Assembly: GCA_032719365.1 (NCBI GenBank)
Contig: CM064867.1
Coordinates: forward strand, 42,371,651 to 42,435,650
Length of the DNA stretch: 64,000 nucleotides
DNA from: Prinsepia uniflora
Taxonomy: Eukaryota; Streptophyta; Magnoliopsida; Rosales; Rosaceae
Direction of reading: 5' to 3'
The notes under the pieces were generated by a model, which saw only the letters and a program-made list of their open reading frames with translations, made no database searches and was not told the DNA's origin. The first letter of the stretch is position 1. The number at the start of each line of letters is the position of its first letter. This document shows, in pieces, positions 33,812 to 45,842 of this stretch. The translations under genes and the position numbers were made by a program.

Positions 33812-36788
33812 TGACACGACCCATCCCAATCCCCCCGGGATTACCATGGAATGTGACGTGCTCCCGTCTGACAAGAGGTGCCAGACAAGGGATAACCGAT
33901 TGCCATTGCCCAAACGGGCTTCCAGAGTGCGTAAGGATCGATGGAGGAGGTGTGCGATGCTCAAGTCTCTGCTGCAGTCGTATCCGGAATCAACCTGAAG
34001 GGCATTGAAAACAAAAGCTGTGAGTGGACGAAAATAAACAAGTCTGTTTAAAACATTTATAAGACATTTATGCCCCTCAGTAAAATCATATGCATGCACC
34101 AAAACCAATAATCCCATATTTATTTAGAAATAACCATTAGGGCCTTAGCCCGGGAACCAAAGCCTAGTTTCAATTTCCAAAAGTAAATCCAAGAGTTATT
34201 TCATAAATCCAGTAATATGAACCATAAGGCATATAATATAAACCATAACCATTATTTTAGCCACTGCACTATACACTCCAATCCGACATCCCTGATGTCT
34301 GACGTCCCTGACGTTAATAAGGTCACAATCACAAGGCTACGCGTGCCACTCGGGTCTCAATTTTCCGAGTTAAATCCCCGAACCCCGTTTGGGTACAGCA
34401 TCACCTGATGCAGCATCACCTGATGCTTAGCGTCATAGACGCTGGACGTACTAGACGCCCGTGACCTCTCCGGGGTACCTCGCCGGAGGAGACAATATAA
34501 TATGGAAGGATCTATACAGTGCAGTACTAAATACATTTTATCGATATCCACATGCAAGGCATATATATATACATGGATAAAAATCCAAACCAATCATTAA
34601 GTTTCATCAGACGTGTCTCAAGCCCAAATACCGTGAAACATGCCATAACCAGATTTTCCATATCATCAAAACCACTATTGTTTTTAGCATGTGAATATAT
34701 ATAAAATGTAAACTAGAAAACATTTATTCAATTCCGTTTTTAGGGTCCCCGACCCGCAAACACATGTAGAAGTCAACTGGGCCCCTGTCCCGATTTCATA
34801 AGTTAACTGGGCCCCTGACCCGATCCACATGTTAACTGGGCCCCTGGCCCGATTTCATAGTTCAACTGGGCCCCTGGCCCGATTTTACTTTATTCAAGTT
34901 CGTAACCGTTTCATGAAATCATATCCAACCACATTTATGGAAATCGGTGCAAACCCAGAAAACCTCGGTTTACGTGAAAATACGTAAATCGCCTCGAAAT
35001 GCGTGAAATCATTTAAATTCACCGATATCCAAAGTAAATCATTTAATCATAACCATAACAATCATAAAACAGTTATGCATGCATCGAATTTATAAAAGCA
35101 ATGTCCACTCACAGACCGTTTAACCGAGCGCCTTGATACGCGTGCCATAGGCCTTCCTGGGCCACATCACTATCACCGGGACTCCCAATCCTGTTCAAAT
35201 CAATTTAGAGGATCACTAACCTCATAATTAACATCCTATTCAAGTCCCGTAATTTTCCCGAATTTTTAAGTATTTTTAAATTGGATTTAAAACCTTCGGA
35301 CATCCCGAACAATATCGAGACGGTGTCCGATCGACACGAAACCAATCCCAAAATGTTCGTTACATTGTATAGGATAAAAGTCATGTTGACCTCACCTCGA
35401 GATTCGTGCCCACGCGCCGTCACGCGCCACCGTGAGTGGCTGCGCGTGAAAGCCACGCGCCTGCTACAGTGCTCCTTCCTCACCCGAATGACTGGTAAAC
35501 GGGTCTGATTACCCGCGATAGGATCCGGTTCAATCACCCTCAATTCGATATCAATTCAATCCGTTCTTGATCCTACAACAATCATCAATCCACCAATTTC
35601 AGTTCTGTGTCCATGATTAGCATCAACCATTCCCTAATCAAGTCAACAACCCGTGATCACCCAAAACGGGTCGATCACCAAAACTCCTCCAATCCTTAAC
35701 CATCATCAAATTAACTTCACATGAAGTTAATAAGGACTAATACGAACTAATTAGCATGATTAATTGAACTCGACAATACCTCAATCGTCACAACTCAAGC
35801 TCGAGTTTTCCGGCCGTCCACCATGTCCGTTCACGGCCCTAGGAGCTCCCAAGCTTGCCCCAAATGATCTGGATCGACTGGAAATGATCCCAGAGAGCTA
35901 AATGAGTCATCAAATTGCCCTGGGCTGGCCCAGAACCTCGAATTGGATTTTTGAATTTGTTAAACACAGTTTCGGGTTTCACGACAAACCTCCACCATTT
36001 TCACTCCATTCCTTTCGTTCCCAATCTCAGAGTCAACCTCTCGACTCACTCTCCATTCTAACAATCCAAAACAGCCTTTAAAAGCGTCCAAAAGTGCCAC
36101 ACCGGCCACTGCGCAATGTCCCCTGCACTGACCCGAAAACAATAGAAAAACCAGTGTCCATGTTGTGCAATTGATGCCAACTCAATCCCCATGTGCAATT
36201 CCACCTCAAACCGTCCCAATCCAGCCATTTAATTGATAAACAATCAAGGGATCGATCGTACAAAGCATCCACTTACACGGCCAGTTCAATGGAACAGTGA
36301 CCCGTGAAGAAAATTACAATTCTGCCCTTGTGCAGAAAATTACCAAAATGCCCCTCACGCATCCTGACCCGTAACTCGGTCATACGGACTCCGATTGATG
36401 CGTGCCGCCTGTCATTGAATTCGTATCGACGATACCTACGTAACGGTCCTTGGCCCTCGGCCATCGGACAACCCGGTCGAAAAGTCAACATTCACCCTTA
36501 TATCGTCCAAATTACGAAAATGCCCCTGGACTTCCGTACATCATAACTTTCACCATGAACGTCGGAACCGAACGTGCCACCTGTCTATGTACTCGTGACG
36601 TCCCGAACTACGTCACGGTCTTCGGTCAAAGTCCATTTGACCATCCGAATTAAAAGTCAACGTTTTGCCCACACCTAGGGGCAAAACGGTCATTTTGCAC
36701 AATTCGTCCGAAATCGCCCAACTAATCCTAGATTAGTAAATCACAATTAAATATCATTAAATCCCGATATTCGGGACGGGTCGTTACA
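33812..36788 (-). repeat. 3' LTR of the complete LARD
   Basis: The minus strand starts TGTAACGACCCGTCCCG at 36788 and ends GGATGGGTCGTGTCA at 33812. In transcription order: TTGACC pair GGTCAAA-GTCCA-TTTGACC (36624-36642), TGACGT pair (36595-36616), GC hairpin (35442-35460), inverted-box module 34018-35114, and four GGGCCCCTGGCCC-type motifs at 34778-34882. The terminal 16 bases of the two LTR ends are near-perfect inverted repeats of each other. Confidence 0.95.
34018..35114 (-). other. Inverted-box module in LARD LTR
   Basis: CTGTGAGTGGAC at 34018-34029 and its exact reverse complement GTCCACTCACAG at 35103-35114 bound 1.1 kb, with TGCATGCA-type palindromes just inside both ends. Minus-strand TTCAATGCCCTTCAG, a pyrimidine-rich acceptor-like string, lies just outside the first-listed box. 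The identical module is at 40685-41781 in the other LTR. Confidence 0.75.
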
Positions 36789-36812
36789 ACCTTCCCTCCT
36801 TAAAGAATTTCG
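36789..36812 (-). other. Polypurine tract of the complete LARD
   Basis: On the minus strand, CGAAATTCTTTAAGGAGGGAAGGT directly precedes the LTR start. Same GACGAAATTCTTT lead-in as in the TR-GAG elements. Confidence 0.9.
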
Positions 36813-39800
36813 TCCTCGAAATTACCAATAACCTTATTCCACAACCACCTTGTGGAAAACAATTCGACCACACATCTGTGTACACTTGTACACCCACATA
36901 CTGGGACAACACCAGTCTCGTTTGTACCCAGACATCCCATCACAGTCATACGTCATAATAGCAACAACACTCGACCACCGCGAGTGGAAATGATCACCTG
37001 ATCCGCGATAAAATCGCATAACCATTTAGCTGACTCCTTCAGCTAAACGGTTCCTTTCCATTTTCAATATATCCTTACATTTGCTCCCCCTTGGGAGTCA
37101 CCAAATCTCATTTGTCAGTCCACGCCGACACCATCAGTCAACTGTCACCACTAAGCTTTACCACCCTAGTAAAGCCCCAACCATCTGTCTGTCGGTGACA
37201 ACACCACGTACTACATCACTCTCGATGTAGCGCAAGATCAACCACACGATCACCATTCGCAGGGCAAGCCCAATCCTGCGACACAAAATACTCTCAATGT
37301 CCATAATTGCCGACTCCGTCAGCGAACCAAAACGCTGGGAAAATCACGGTGTGATCAAGTCCCACAAGGCTACTCGTGGTCACTCTGACCACCAATTCAC
37401 TCATCCTGAGTGTACGTATACCGTCAACTTACTCCATCAAGTGGTGTAACTGGAACACATTGAATACCAGCCCAGCAGTGAACACACACATCAATACTAG
37501 GGTTCCACAAGCCAACCATGGCTAAGGGCACCTGCTCATAAAATCACTGAACCCGATAAGATCAATCTGTCCAGCGCACAGTATCCAATGTCCAGTCCAC
37601 AATACAGCCAAACAAATGATATCAGAACCAATCCGATTACCAACACATTAGTTACACACCACTGGTACATCCCATGTACCGCCATTAGGCACCACTCAGC
37701 CTAACCAGTATCAATCCTCGTGCAACGTACCCTGTACGTACCTCAATCCATCAATCTGACTATAGCCACCCAGGTCATAGCCAAACACGTTCTAGTAATG
37801 GAGTACATTTGCCCAAACCAACACGAGACAAAACGAACTCCACCCGTCATCTAGTTCCAATTCCGAATCCGAATTCGCAATTTTGTAAGAAATCCCGAAT
37901 CCGAACCCAACATCATATTTTTAATCCATGTCCAAATCCGAATCCGAAATCATTACTCCGTAAGCTAGCGTTGGAATAATCATTCCGTACCCAAATCCAG
38001 TAATCCATTTTCGAGCTTCGCAATCGAATCCTGAATCGTCACCCAGAAATTCGATTCCAAAACCCAAAATCTCGTTTACGTCCACCAAGACGTAACATAA
38101 CCGAACCTATCGGTTGCCAGCTCAAAACACTTGATTGACTTCATAGGGAAGCCAATCCCAATATTCACATGCCAAAGGTTGACAAAATCCGACCACATCG
38201 GAAACCTACTCAACCGAGTAATAAGCCATATGGACTTCACTCCGAAAAGAAGTTCAGTCCCGTCATCTACGACTCACATACCAAGGTAAGAGTGATAAAC
38301 TCTCCACCCATCTGGATCATCAAGATCACAATCCATATCCATCGCTACGTCACCCGACAAGTAATATCACGATCCTAGATCGTCACATCGACCAAAGTCG
38401 ACAACATCGCAAATCAGATCCACCTAGGATCCACACATGCTCACATAGCTAACAGTCCATCCGAAAGCTGATCGTAGGGTCTTACACCCTCAATTAAATC
38501 CTTCGCCAAATTTCCCTTGGTGGAAAGATGGCCACGCATACCACCACCAAATCCAAAATCATACAAAACTTCTTGTGTCCAATGACCCAAGGCCAAACCT
38601 GGGTCCACCTACCAATACACGCTCAACGTACTGGTAGCAACAATCATCATCTGCCACGACAGGAAATATGAAGTCAACCCTAATGACTTCGGAATACCAA
38701 TCACTGATGCGGAAACGAGCACTCCTCTCGTCTCCCAATCACAACTCTCCCCGAAACGGGAGTTCCAACCACGTTGGAAACAGACATGCTCCCAATGAAA
38801 TGTCAAGTCCAACCACTGGACTGCCCACGTCCATACCTCACTTGGACCATCACGTGTCCAAAATCAAATCATTACTCAGACCTCTCGTCCGCCAATAATC
38901 ATGTACGCACACACCCCGATTCCGAACGGGATAACTACAATTTTGCCTGAATGTGCGTACCATACTGCTTCCGTCTCACATCTCAACCTAAACAGGTTCA
39001 ATACTCAGGTTCCAAGTGATTCACAATCACAAAATCCCACATCCATACCACGAATGGTTTTCCCCGACTTTTCCAATTTCAATAATTTCCTTGTACTCTC
39101 AGGGGATATAAGCAGTACACAAACTTACCAATCTCGGAGTTGACCACAACTCCCCAAATCCATCAATTCTCATGACATAGGGAACATCGTCCCTAGATTC
39201 CTCAAGTCTCAAACATACCTTTTTATCCATTCATCATTTTTCCTCGTAAATCTGTTGGGACTTGTCCCAACACGACACAACCTCCACTGGATCCCATCCA
39301 GTCCAAGACTCAACCACCACTGAGTCGCAGATACCAATCATCTGTTCATCATGACAGAGTCACACCCCAACTGGTGGCTCATCGTCATCACAATTACTGT
39401 CACCTGCACCAGCGCTAGTACCAGCACCAACGCACCATCATCAATACCAGTATCAGCACACAGGCATCCATACTAGTATTGGCATATAGGTATCACCATA
39501 CCAACATCCATACATAGCACACGAACACCCATGCTTGCACACAGTGTGCAAAGTTGTTACCCTGGATCTCCGTCCATTCCGAACGACGATCCCGTAACAC
39601 CACTCGTACCCCACGACCATGGGTACCCCCAATTTGGCCACCCACACGTTAGGATAATGAACGTTCCCTAAACGTCCCCAAGTATTAAAACCACGCTAAA
39701 TACCCTCGATAGCCAGTTATCTCGACACAACTGTCGACCAACAGTCATCGTTGTCAAGATCCGTATCCACACATCACACCAATATTCGATCCAACACAGG

Positions 39801-40464
39801 ATTCCATATTTCATACCCGTATCCGTAGATCGAAACCCATAAGACTCACTAGAGTCATCCACATGGTCATCCACGACCTCAGCCGCACGTCGCAGCACAA
39901 GTCCTTAAATAAAGTTCACTTTTCCTGCCCATCAATTATAAATTAGGGTTCCAAAGTCACACCCTAGGGTTCCACCGAACCCAACTGCCTTCTGCAGTAA
40001 AATCCACAACCTGACCGACCCCGCGGTCCTGACATCGTATAGACGTCCAATCCAATCCAATTATCAACTCAACGTGGGTTCCTTCGTGGGTTCCACCACG
40101 AAGGTCATCGGCTAACTCCGATGCACCAACACCCCGTACACTAGCCAACACTACCAGGGTCCAAAACATAGACCAATACTCAACTGAGTTTCGTATTTCC
40201 ATAACATTATTCAAATGGGTTCCCTGAACCCGGCTGTGCCCAGTGGCACAACAATCCATAATCACATGACCGAACCGACGGTCCCACCTTACCAGTTAAT
40301 CGTATATAACCACACCTGGGTTGAATCGCAACAATGCACGGCGTATCGAGCCAAACAGGCCCAATCCACCATACAAACCCAAAACTATCTATCAGGTTGA
40401 CAACGGAACAGCAGCCCAAAGAGACATCACACCCTCGTCCTTCGCGCACAAAAGAGCAAAACCT

Positions 40465-40476
40465 GCTCTGATACCA
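40465..40476 (-). other. Primer-binding site of the complete LARD
   Basis: Minus strand TGGTATCAGAGC, two bases from the LTR end at 40479; perfect iMet type. Confidence 0.95.
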
Positions 40477-40478
40477 CT

Positions 40479-43455
40479 TGACACGACCCATCCCAATCCC
40501 CCCGGGATTACCATGGAATGTGACGTGCCCCCGTCTGACAAGAGGCGCCAGACAAAGGATAACCGATTGCCATTGCCCAAACGGGCTTCCAGAGTGCGTA
40601 AGGATCGATGGAGGAGGTGTGCGATGCTCAAGTCTCTGCTGCAGTCGTATCCGGAATCAACCTGAAGGGCATTGAAAACAAAAGCTGTGAGTGGACGAAA
40701 ATAAACAAGTCTGTTTAAAACATTTATAAGACATTTATGCCCCTCAGTAAAATCATATGCATGCACCAAAACCAATAATCCCATATTTATTTAGAAATAA
40801 CCATTAGGGCCTTAGCCCGGGAACCAAAGCCTAGTTTCAATTTCCAAAAGTAAATCCAAGAGTTATTTCATAAATCCAGTAATATGAACCATAAGGCATA
40901 TAATATAAACCATAACCATTATTTTAGCCACTGCACTATACACTCCAATCCGACATCCCTGATGTCTGACGTCCCTGACGTCAATAAGGTCACAATCACA
41001 AGGCTACGCGTGCCACTCGGGTCTCAATTTTCCGAGTTAAATCCCCGAACCCCGTTCGGGTACAGCATCACCTGATGCAGCATCACCTGATGCTTAGCGT
41101 CATAGACGCTGGACGTACTAGACGCCCGTGACCTCTCCGGGGTACCTCGCCGGAGGAGACAATATAATATGGAAGGATCTATACAGTGCAGTACTAAATA
41201 CATTTTATCGATATCCACATGCAAGGCATATATATATACATGGATAAAAATCCAAACCAATCATTAAGTTTCATCAGACGGGTCTCAAGCCCAAATACCG
41301 TGAAACATGCCATAACCAGATTTTCCATATCATCAAAACCACTATTATTTTTAGCATGTGAATATATATAAAATGTAAACTAGAAAACATTTATTCAATT
41401 CCGTTTTTAGGGTCCCCGACCCGCAAACACATGTAGAAGTCAACTGGGCCCCTGGCCCGATTTCATAAGTTAACTGGGCACCTGGCCCGATCCACATGTT
41501 AACTGGGCCCCTGGCCCGATTTCATAGTTCAACTGGGCCCCTGGCCCGATTTTACTTTATTCAAGTTCGTAACCGTTTCATGAAATCATATCCAACCACA
41601 TTTATGGAAATCGGTGCAAACCCAGAAAACCTCGGTTTACGTGAAAATACGTAAATCGCCTCGAAATGCGGGAAATCATTTAAATTCACCGATATCCAAA
41701 GTAAATCATTTAATCATAACCATAACAATCATAAAACAGTTATGCATGCATCGAATTTATAAAAGCAATGTCCACTCACAGACCGTTTAACCGAGCGCCT
41801 TGATACGCGTGCCATAGGCCTTCCTGGGCCACATCACTATCACCGGGACTCCCAATCCTGTTCAAATCAATTTAGAGGATCACTAACCTCATAATTAACA
41901 TCCTATTCAAGTCCCGTAATTTTCCCGAATTTTTAAGTATTTTTAAATTGGATTTAAAACCTTCGGACATCCCGAACAATATCGAGACGGTGTCCGATCG
42001 ACACGAAACCAATCCCAAAATGTTCGTTACATTGTATAGGATAAAAGTCATGTTGACCTCACCTCGAGATTCGTGCCCACGCGCCGTCACGCGCCACCGT
42101 GAGTGGCTGCGCGTGAAAGCCACGCGCCTGCTACAGTGCTCCTTCCTCACCCGAATGACTGGTAAACGGGTCTGATTACCCGCGATAGGATCCGGTTCAA
42201 TCACCCTCAATTCGATATCAATTCAATCCGTTCTTGATCCTACAACAATCATCAATCCACCAATTTCAGTTCTGTGTCCATGATTAGCATCAACCATTCC
42301 CTAATCAAGTCAACAACCCGTGATCACCCAAAACGGGTCGATCACCAAAACTCCTCCAATCCTTAACCATCATCAAATTAACTTCACATGAAGTTAATAA
42401 GGACTAATACGAACTAATTAGCATGATTAATTGAACTCGACAATACCTCAATCGTCACAACTCAAGCTCGAGTTTTCCGGCCGTCCACCATGTCCGTTCA
42501 CGGCCCTAGGAGCTCCCAAGCTTGCCCCAAATGATCTGGATCGACTGGAAATGATCCCAGAGAGCTAAATGAGTCATCAAATTGCCCTGGGCTGGCCCAG
42601 AACCTCGAATTGGATTTTTGAATTTGTTAAACACAGTTTCGGGTTTCACGACAAACCTCCACCATTTTCACTCCATTCCTTTCGTTCCCAATCTCAGAGT
42701 CAACCTCTCGACTCACTCTCCATTCTAACAATCCAAAACAGCCTTTAAAAGCGTCCAAAAGTGCCACACCGGCCACTGCGCAATGTCCCCTGCACTGACC
42801 CGAAAACAATAGAAAAACCAGTGTCCATGTTGTGCAATTGATGCCAACTCAATCCCCATGTGCAATTCCACCTCAAACCGTCCCAATCCAGCCATTTAAT
42901 TGATAAACAATCAAGGGATCGATCGTACAAAGCATCCACTTACACGGCCAGTTCAATGGAACAGTGACCCGTGAAGAAAATTACAATTCTGCCCTTGTGC
43001 AGAAAATTACCAAAATGCCCCTCACGCATCCTGACCCGTAACTCGGTCATACGGACTCCGATTGATGCGTGCCGCCTGTCATTGAATTCGTATAGACGAT
43101 ACCTACGTAACGGTCCTTGGCCCTCGGCCATCGGACAACCCGGTCGAAAAGTCAACATTCACCCTTATATCGTCCAAATTACGAAAATGCCCCTGGACTT
43201 CCGTACATCATAACTTTCACCACGAACGTCGGAACCGAACGTGCCACCTGTCTATGTACTCGTGACGTCCCGAACTACGTCACGGTCTTCGGTCAAAGTC
43301 CATTTGACCATCCGAATTAAAAGTCAACGTTTTGCCCACACCTAGGGGCAAAACGGTCATTTTGCACAATTCGTCCGAAATCGCCCAACTAATCCTAGAT
43401 TAGTAAATCACAATTAAATATCATTAAATCCCGATATTCGGGACGGGTCGTTACA
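40479..43455 (-). repeat. 5' LTR of the complete LARD
   Basis: Same length and layout as the 3' LTR. Differences seen are single-base, for example in the hairpin motifs near 41468-41475 and at 43094. The inverted boxes (40685-40696, 41770-41781) and the TGACGT and TTGACC pairs (43262-43283, 43291-43309) are unchanged. Confidence 0.95.
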
Positions 43456-44102
43456 TTTTGTGTTGCCATGAGTGCAATTGTTTGTGGTTTCCTAGGATTT
43501 ACGTATTTCCACATATTTCGAGATTTACGGTTTTATACGATGCATATACGTTCTAGGATTTCAATGATAGTTTAATAAATGGATTTCGGATTTGGAAATA
43601 TGAAATCGGGCACGAGACCCCTTTGATTTACAAATCTCGAACTTGGAGTCTATTTGAATTGACGAGGAATCGGACCGAGGGTCCATTTGTGTTATACGAT
43701 CGGGCCGGGGCCCAGTTGGTTTACGATTCGGGTTTGAGGCCCAGTTAGTGGTACTATCGGGCTTGATGCCCCATGGATTTATGATATTGGGCCTGAGATC
43801 CATTTAGTTGAGATATCGGGCTTAAGGACCCGTTAGTTGTGAAATCGGACTTGAGGTCCTGTTGCTTTATGGTTCCGGGCTTAGGGCCCAATTGGTTGTG
43901 ATATCGGGCTTGAGTCCCAGTTCAATTTATGAAATGAGAATTCGGGCATGAGACCCTGTTGAACTGTGGATTTAGGCCAAGGCCTGTGAAAGTGATTTGA
44001 ATCAGATTCGAGGAATCCCGTTGAGATGAATCGGGTATGAGACCCAGTTGGAAAGTGTTATAAGAAAGAAAGAAAGAGATTTGAAAATGAATATGAACCC
44101 AT
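43456..44102 (+). repeat. Solo LTR F, second segment
   Basis: This continues LTR F from the second TTTTG copy to the TRIM insertion. It holds about a dozen GGGCTTGAGGCCC-type hairpin motifs (43600-44055), one with both arms altered (GGACTTGAGGTCC, 43848-43860), and a GAAA run at 44062-44079. Confidence 0.88.
43600..44055 (+). repeat. Hairpin-motif array in LTR F
   Basis: About a dozen copies of arm-TTGAG-arm motifs occur at roughly 30-base steps, for example GGGCTTGATGCCC, GGGCTTAAGGACCC, GGACTTGAGGTCC, GGGCTTAGGGCCC and GGGTATGAGACCC. It is the plus-strand counterpart of 13960-14310. Confidence 0.7.
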
Positions 44103-44459
44103 TGTAAAACCCGGTCTTGGAAGCAAGAACAGTGAGCAAGACCCGTGAGCTTGAGAAGCAAGATCGGTGAGCAAGACCCGTGAGCTTGGAAAGGTAAGAT
44201 CGGTGAACGATCCCACATCGCTCGGGGAGGGAAAGGCGAACTAACTTATATGTGTGGGCACGTATCTATCTAACACAAGGCCTTTTGGGAGCTCAGTGGC
44301 TTTAGGAGGGATTGGAACCCCAAAGTTAAGCGAGTTGAGGCTGGTGCAATCCCATGATGGGTGACCTACTGGGAAGTTGCACGTGAGCTCCCAAAAACAA
44401 AACCGTGAGGGCTGGGCCCAAAGCGGACAATATTGTGTTAGATGGGCCGGGTCGTGACA
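44103..44459 (+). repeat. 5' LTR of TRIM T3
   Basis: 357 bp, starting TGTAAAACCC and ending GGGTCGTGACA. It contains a duplicated unit of about 34 bp near its start (roughly 44125-44195). Confidence 0.92.
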
Positions 44460-44529
44460 GAATGGTATCAGAGCCGGACCCTGACTGGGAGTGTGCCAGC
44501 GAGGACGCTGGGCCCCAAGGGGGGTGGAT

Positions 44530-44852
44530 TGTAAAACCCGGTCTTGGAAGCAAGAACAGTGAGCAAGACCCGTGAGCTTGAGAAAGGTAAGATCGGTGAA
44601 CGATCCCACATCGCTCGGGGAGGGAAAGGCGAACTAACTTATATGTGTGGGCACCTATCTATCTAACACAAGGCCTTTTGGGAGCTCAGTGGATTTAGGG
44701 GGGATTGGAACCCCAAAGTTAAGCGAGTTGAGGCTGGTGCAATCCCATGATGGGTGACCTACTGGGAAGTTGCACGTGAGCTCCCAAAAACAAAACCGTG
44801 AGGGCTGGGCCCAAAGCGGACAATATTGTGTTAGATGGGCCGGGTCGTGACA
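44530..44852 (+). repeat. 3' LTR of TRIM T3
   Basis: 323 bp, nearly identical to the 5' LTR apart from lacking the extra internal unit. It also lines up with T1 and T2 LTRs on the other strand. Confidence 0.92.
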
Positions 44853-45842
44853 CTCCATATGATTTATATGGTCTCCTCCAACGTCGACCTGGAGAGTCAC
44901 GATCCACAGACCATAATGGGTATCCCCATAGGGATCCCATTCCAGAAGTGGTGGTTACTAGATATAATGTGGTTCCGGACCAGATTCAGCAGAGATGTGT
45001 GGACTAGATCCAGAGAGAGAGCTCAGACTAGATCTAGAGATTGAGCCTCCCAGATGGAGATTCCTGGGAGAAGACTCGGAGTGAGACCCCGAGTAGTGTG
45101 CACACTAGTATAGATTTGACATCGTGACTATTTCGGGGATGTGTTCCCTATGGGCTGTGTGCCCCGAGTTGGCATCTTCTCGAAAGTGCCTCGGATGGGT
45201 TATAAATATGTCGATACGTATGTGGTTTTATGGAAAGTGATTTGGGGGCGGAGACCCCGTATTCCGTGTTTTACAATTCGGAAAGTGTTTTGGGGCGAGA
45301 CCCCGTATTCGATGTTTTAGAAACTATTTGGGGGCGGAGACCCCGTACTTGATGTTCTAGTATTTCACTGAGAACGGATTTGGGCTAAGTTCCCACATGT
45401 AGTGGTTTAAAGTTTTTCGAGTTGTGATTTCGGGTCAGGGACCCAAATGGATTTATGGGTCATGACGATTTATGGGGCCGGGCATGAACCCTTGAAAGGT
45501 TTTGTGAATGTTTTCAAGTGGTTTTTATGAATATTTAATAAATGACTTTGAATGCATACGTATGTATTTATGAAGGCCATAAAAGTCTTTATGCTAAAGT
45601 GTTTTTAATGAAAAGTTTATTTTGTCCACTCACAGTTTTTGTGTTTTAATGCCCTTCAGGTTGATAGTGGATGTGGGTTGTAGTAGAGACGAGACATCAT
45701 TCCCCTCCTCCTACGATCCTGACGCACTCTGATAGCCCCGACGAGGGCTAGAGTTGTAATTTTCCCTAGTCTGACACTTCGTGTCAGATGGGATCAGGCG
45801 GGTCCCACGTTAATCCTGGGGGATTTGGAACCGGTCCTAACA
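44853..45842 (+). repeat. Solo LTR F, third segment
   Basis: End part of LTR F. GGGGCGGAGACCCC motifs occur at about 45245-45350 and GGGTCAGGGACCC near 45429. The second inverted box GTCCACTCACAG is at 45624-45635, exactly complementary to 33741-33752. TTTTAATGCCCTTCAG/GTTGAT follows at about 45645-45665, and the LTR ends CCTAACA at 45842. Confidence 0.9.

Larger units (their letters stand above)
36789..40478 (-). mobile_element. Non-coding interior of the complete LARD
   Basis: From the primer-binding site at the right to the polypurine tract at the left there is no long or family-recognisable reading frame. Minus frames reach only about 100 codons and show no motif. It is homologous to 1-2361. 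About 37850-38000 is rich in the repeated string CCGAATCCGAA. Nothing here resembles the protease or RT relics of element C, so this family has lost all coding sequence. Confidence 0.85.
33812..43455 (-). mobile_element. Complete young LARD-like retrotransposon, 9644 bp
   Basis: Two 2977-bp LTRs (33812-36788 and 40479-43455) have an exact 6667-base offset and flank a 3690-bp interior. Target duplication TTTTG, a perfect iMet primer-binding site, a polypurine tract and TG...CA ends are all present. By my eye count the LTRs differ at about 13 positions (roughly 0.4%) with no length change, so insertion was recent. The interior has no gag, pol or env signature in any frame and is homologous to B and A, so transposition must have relied on proteins from elsewhere. 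It is the youngest layer of the nest. Confidence 0.95.
44103..44852 (+). mobile_element. Complete TRIM element T3, 750 bp
   Basis: LTRs 44103-44459 (357 bp) and 44530-44852 (323 bp) flank a 70-bp interior. The interior is essentially a primer-binding site (TGGTATCAGAGC, 44463-44474) plus a polypurine tract (CCAAGGGGGGTGGAT, ending 44529). LTRs begin TGTAAAACCCGGTC and end GGGTCGTGACA. The 34-base difference is an extra copy of an internal AAGCAAG...GAGCAAGACCCGTGAGCTTG unit in the first LTR. Flanks CCCAT and CTCCA are an imperfect target duplication; the empty site in the solo LTR at 12824 (near 13847-13855) suggests a small deletion on the left. No coding capacity. Confidence 0.92.
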
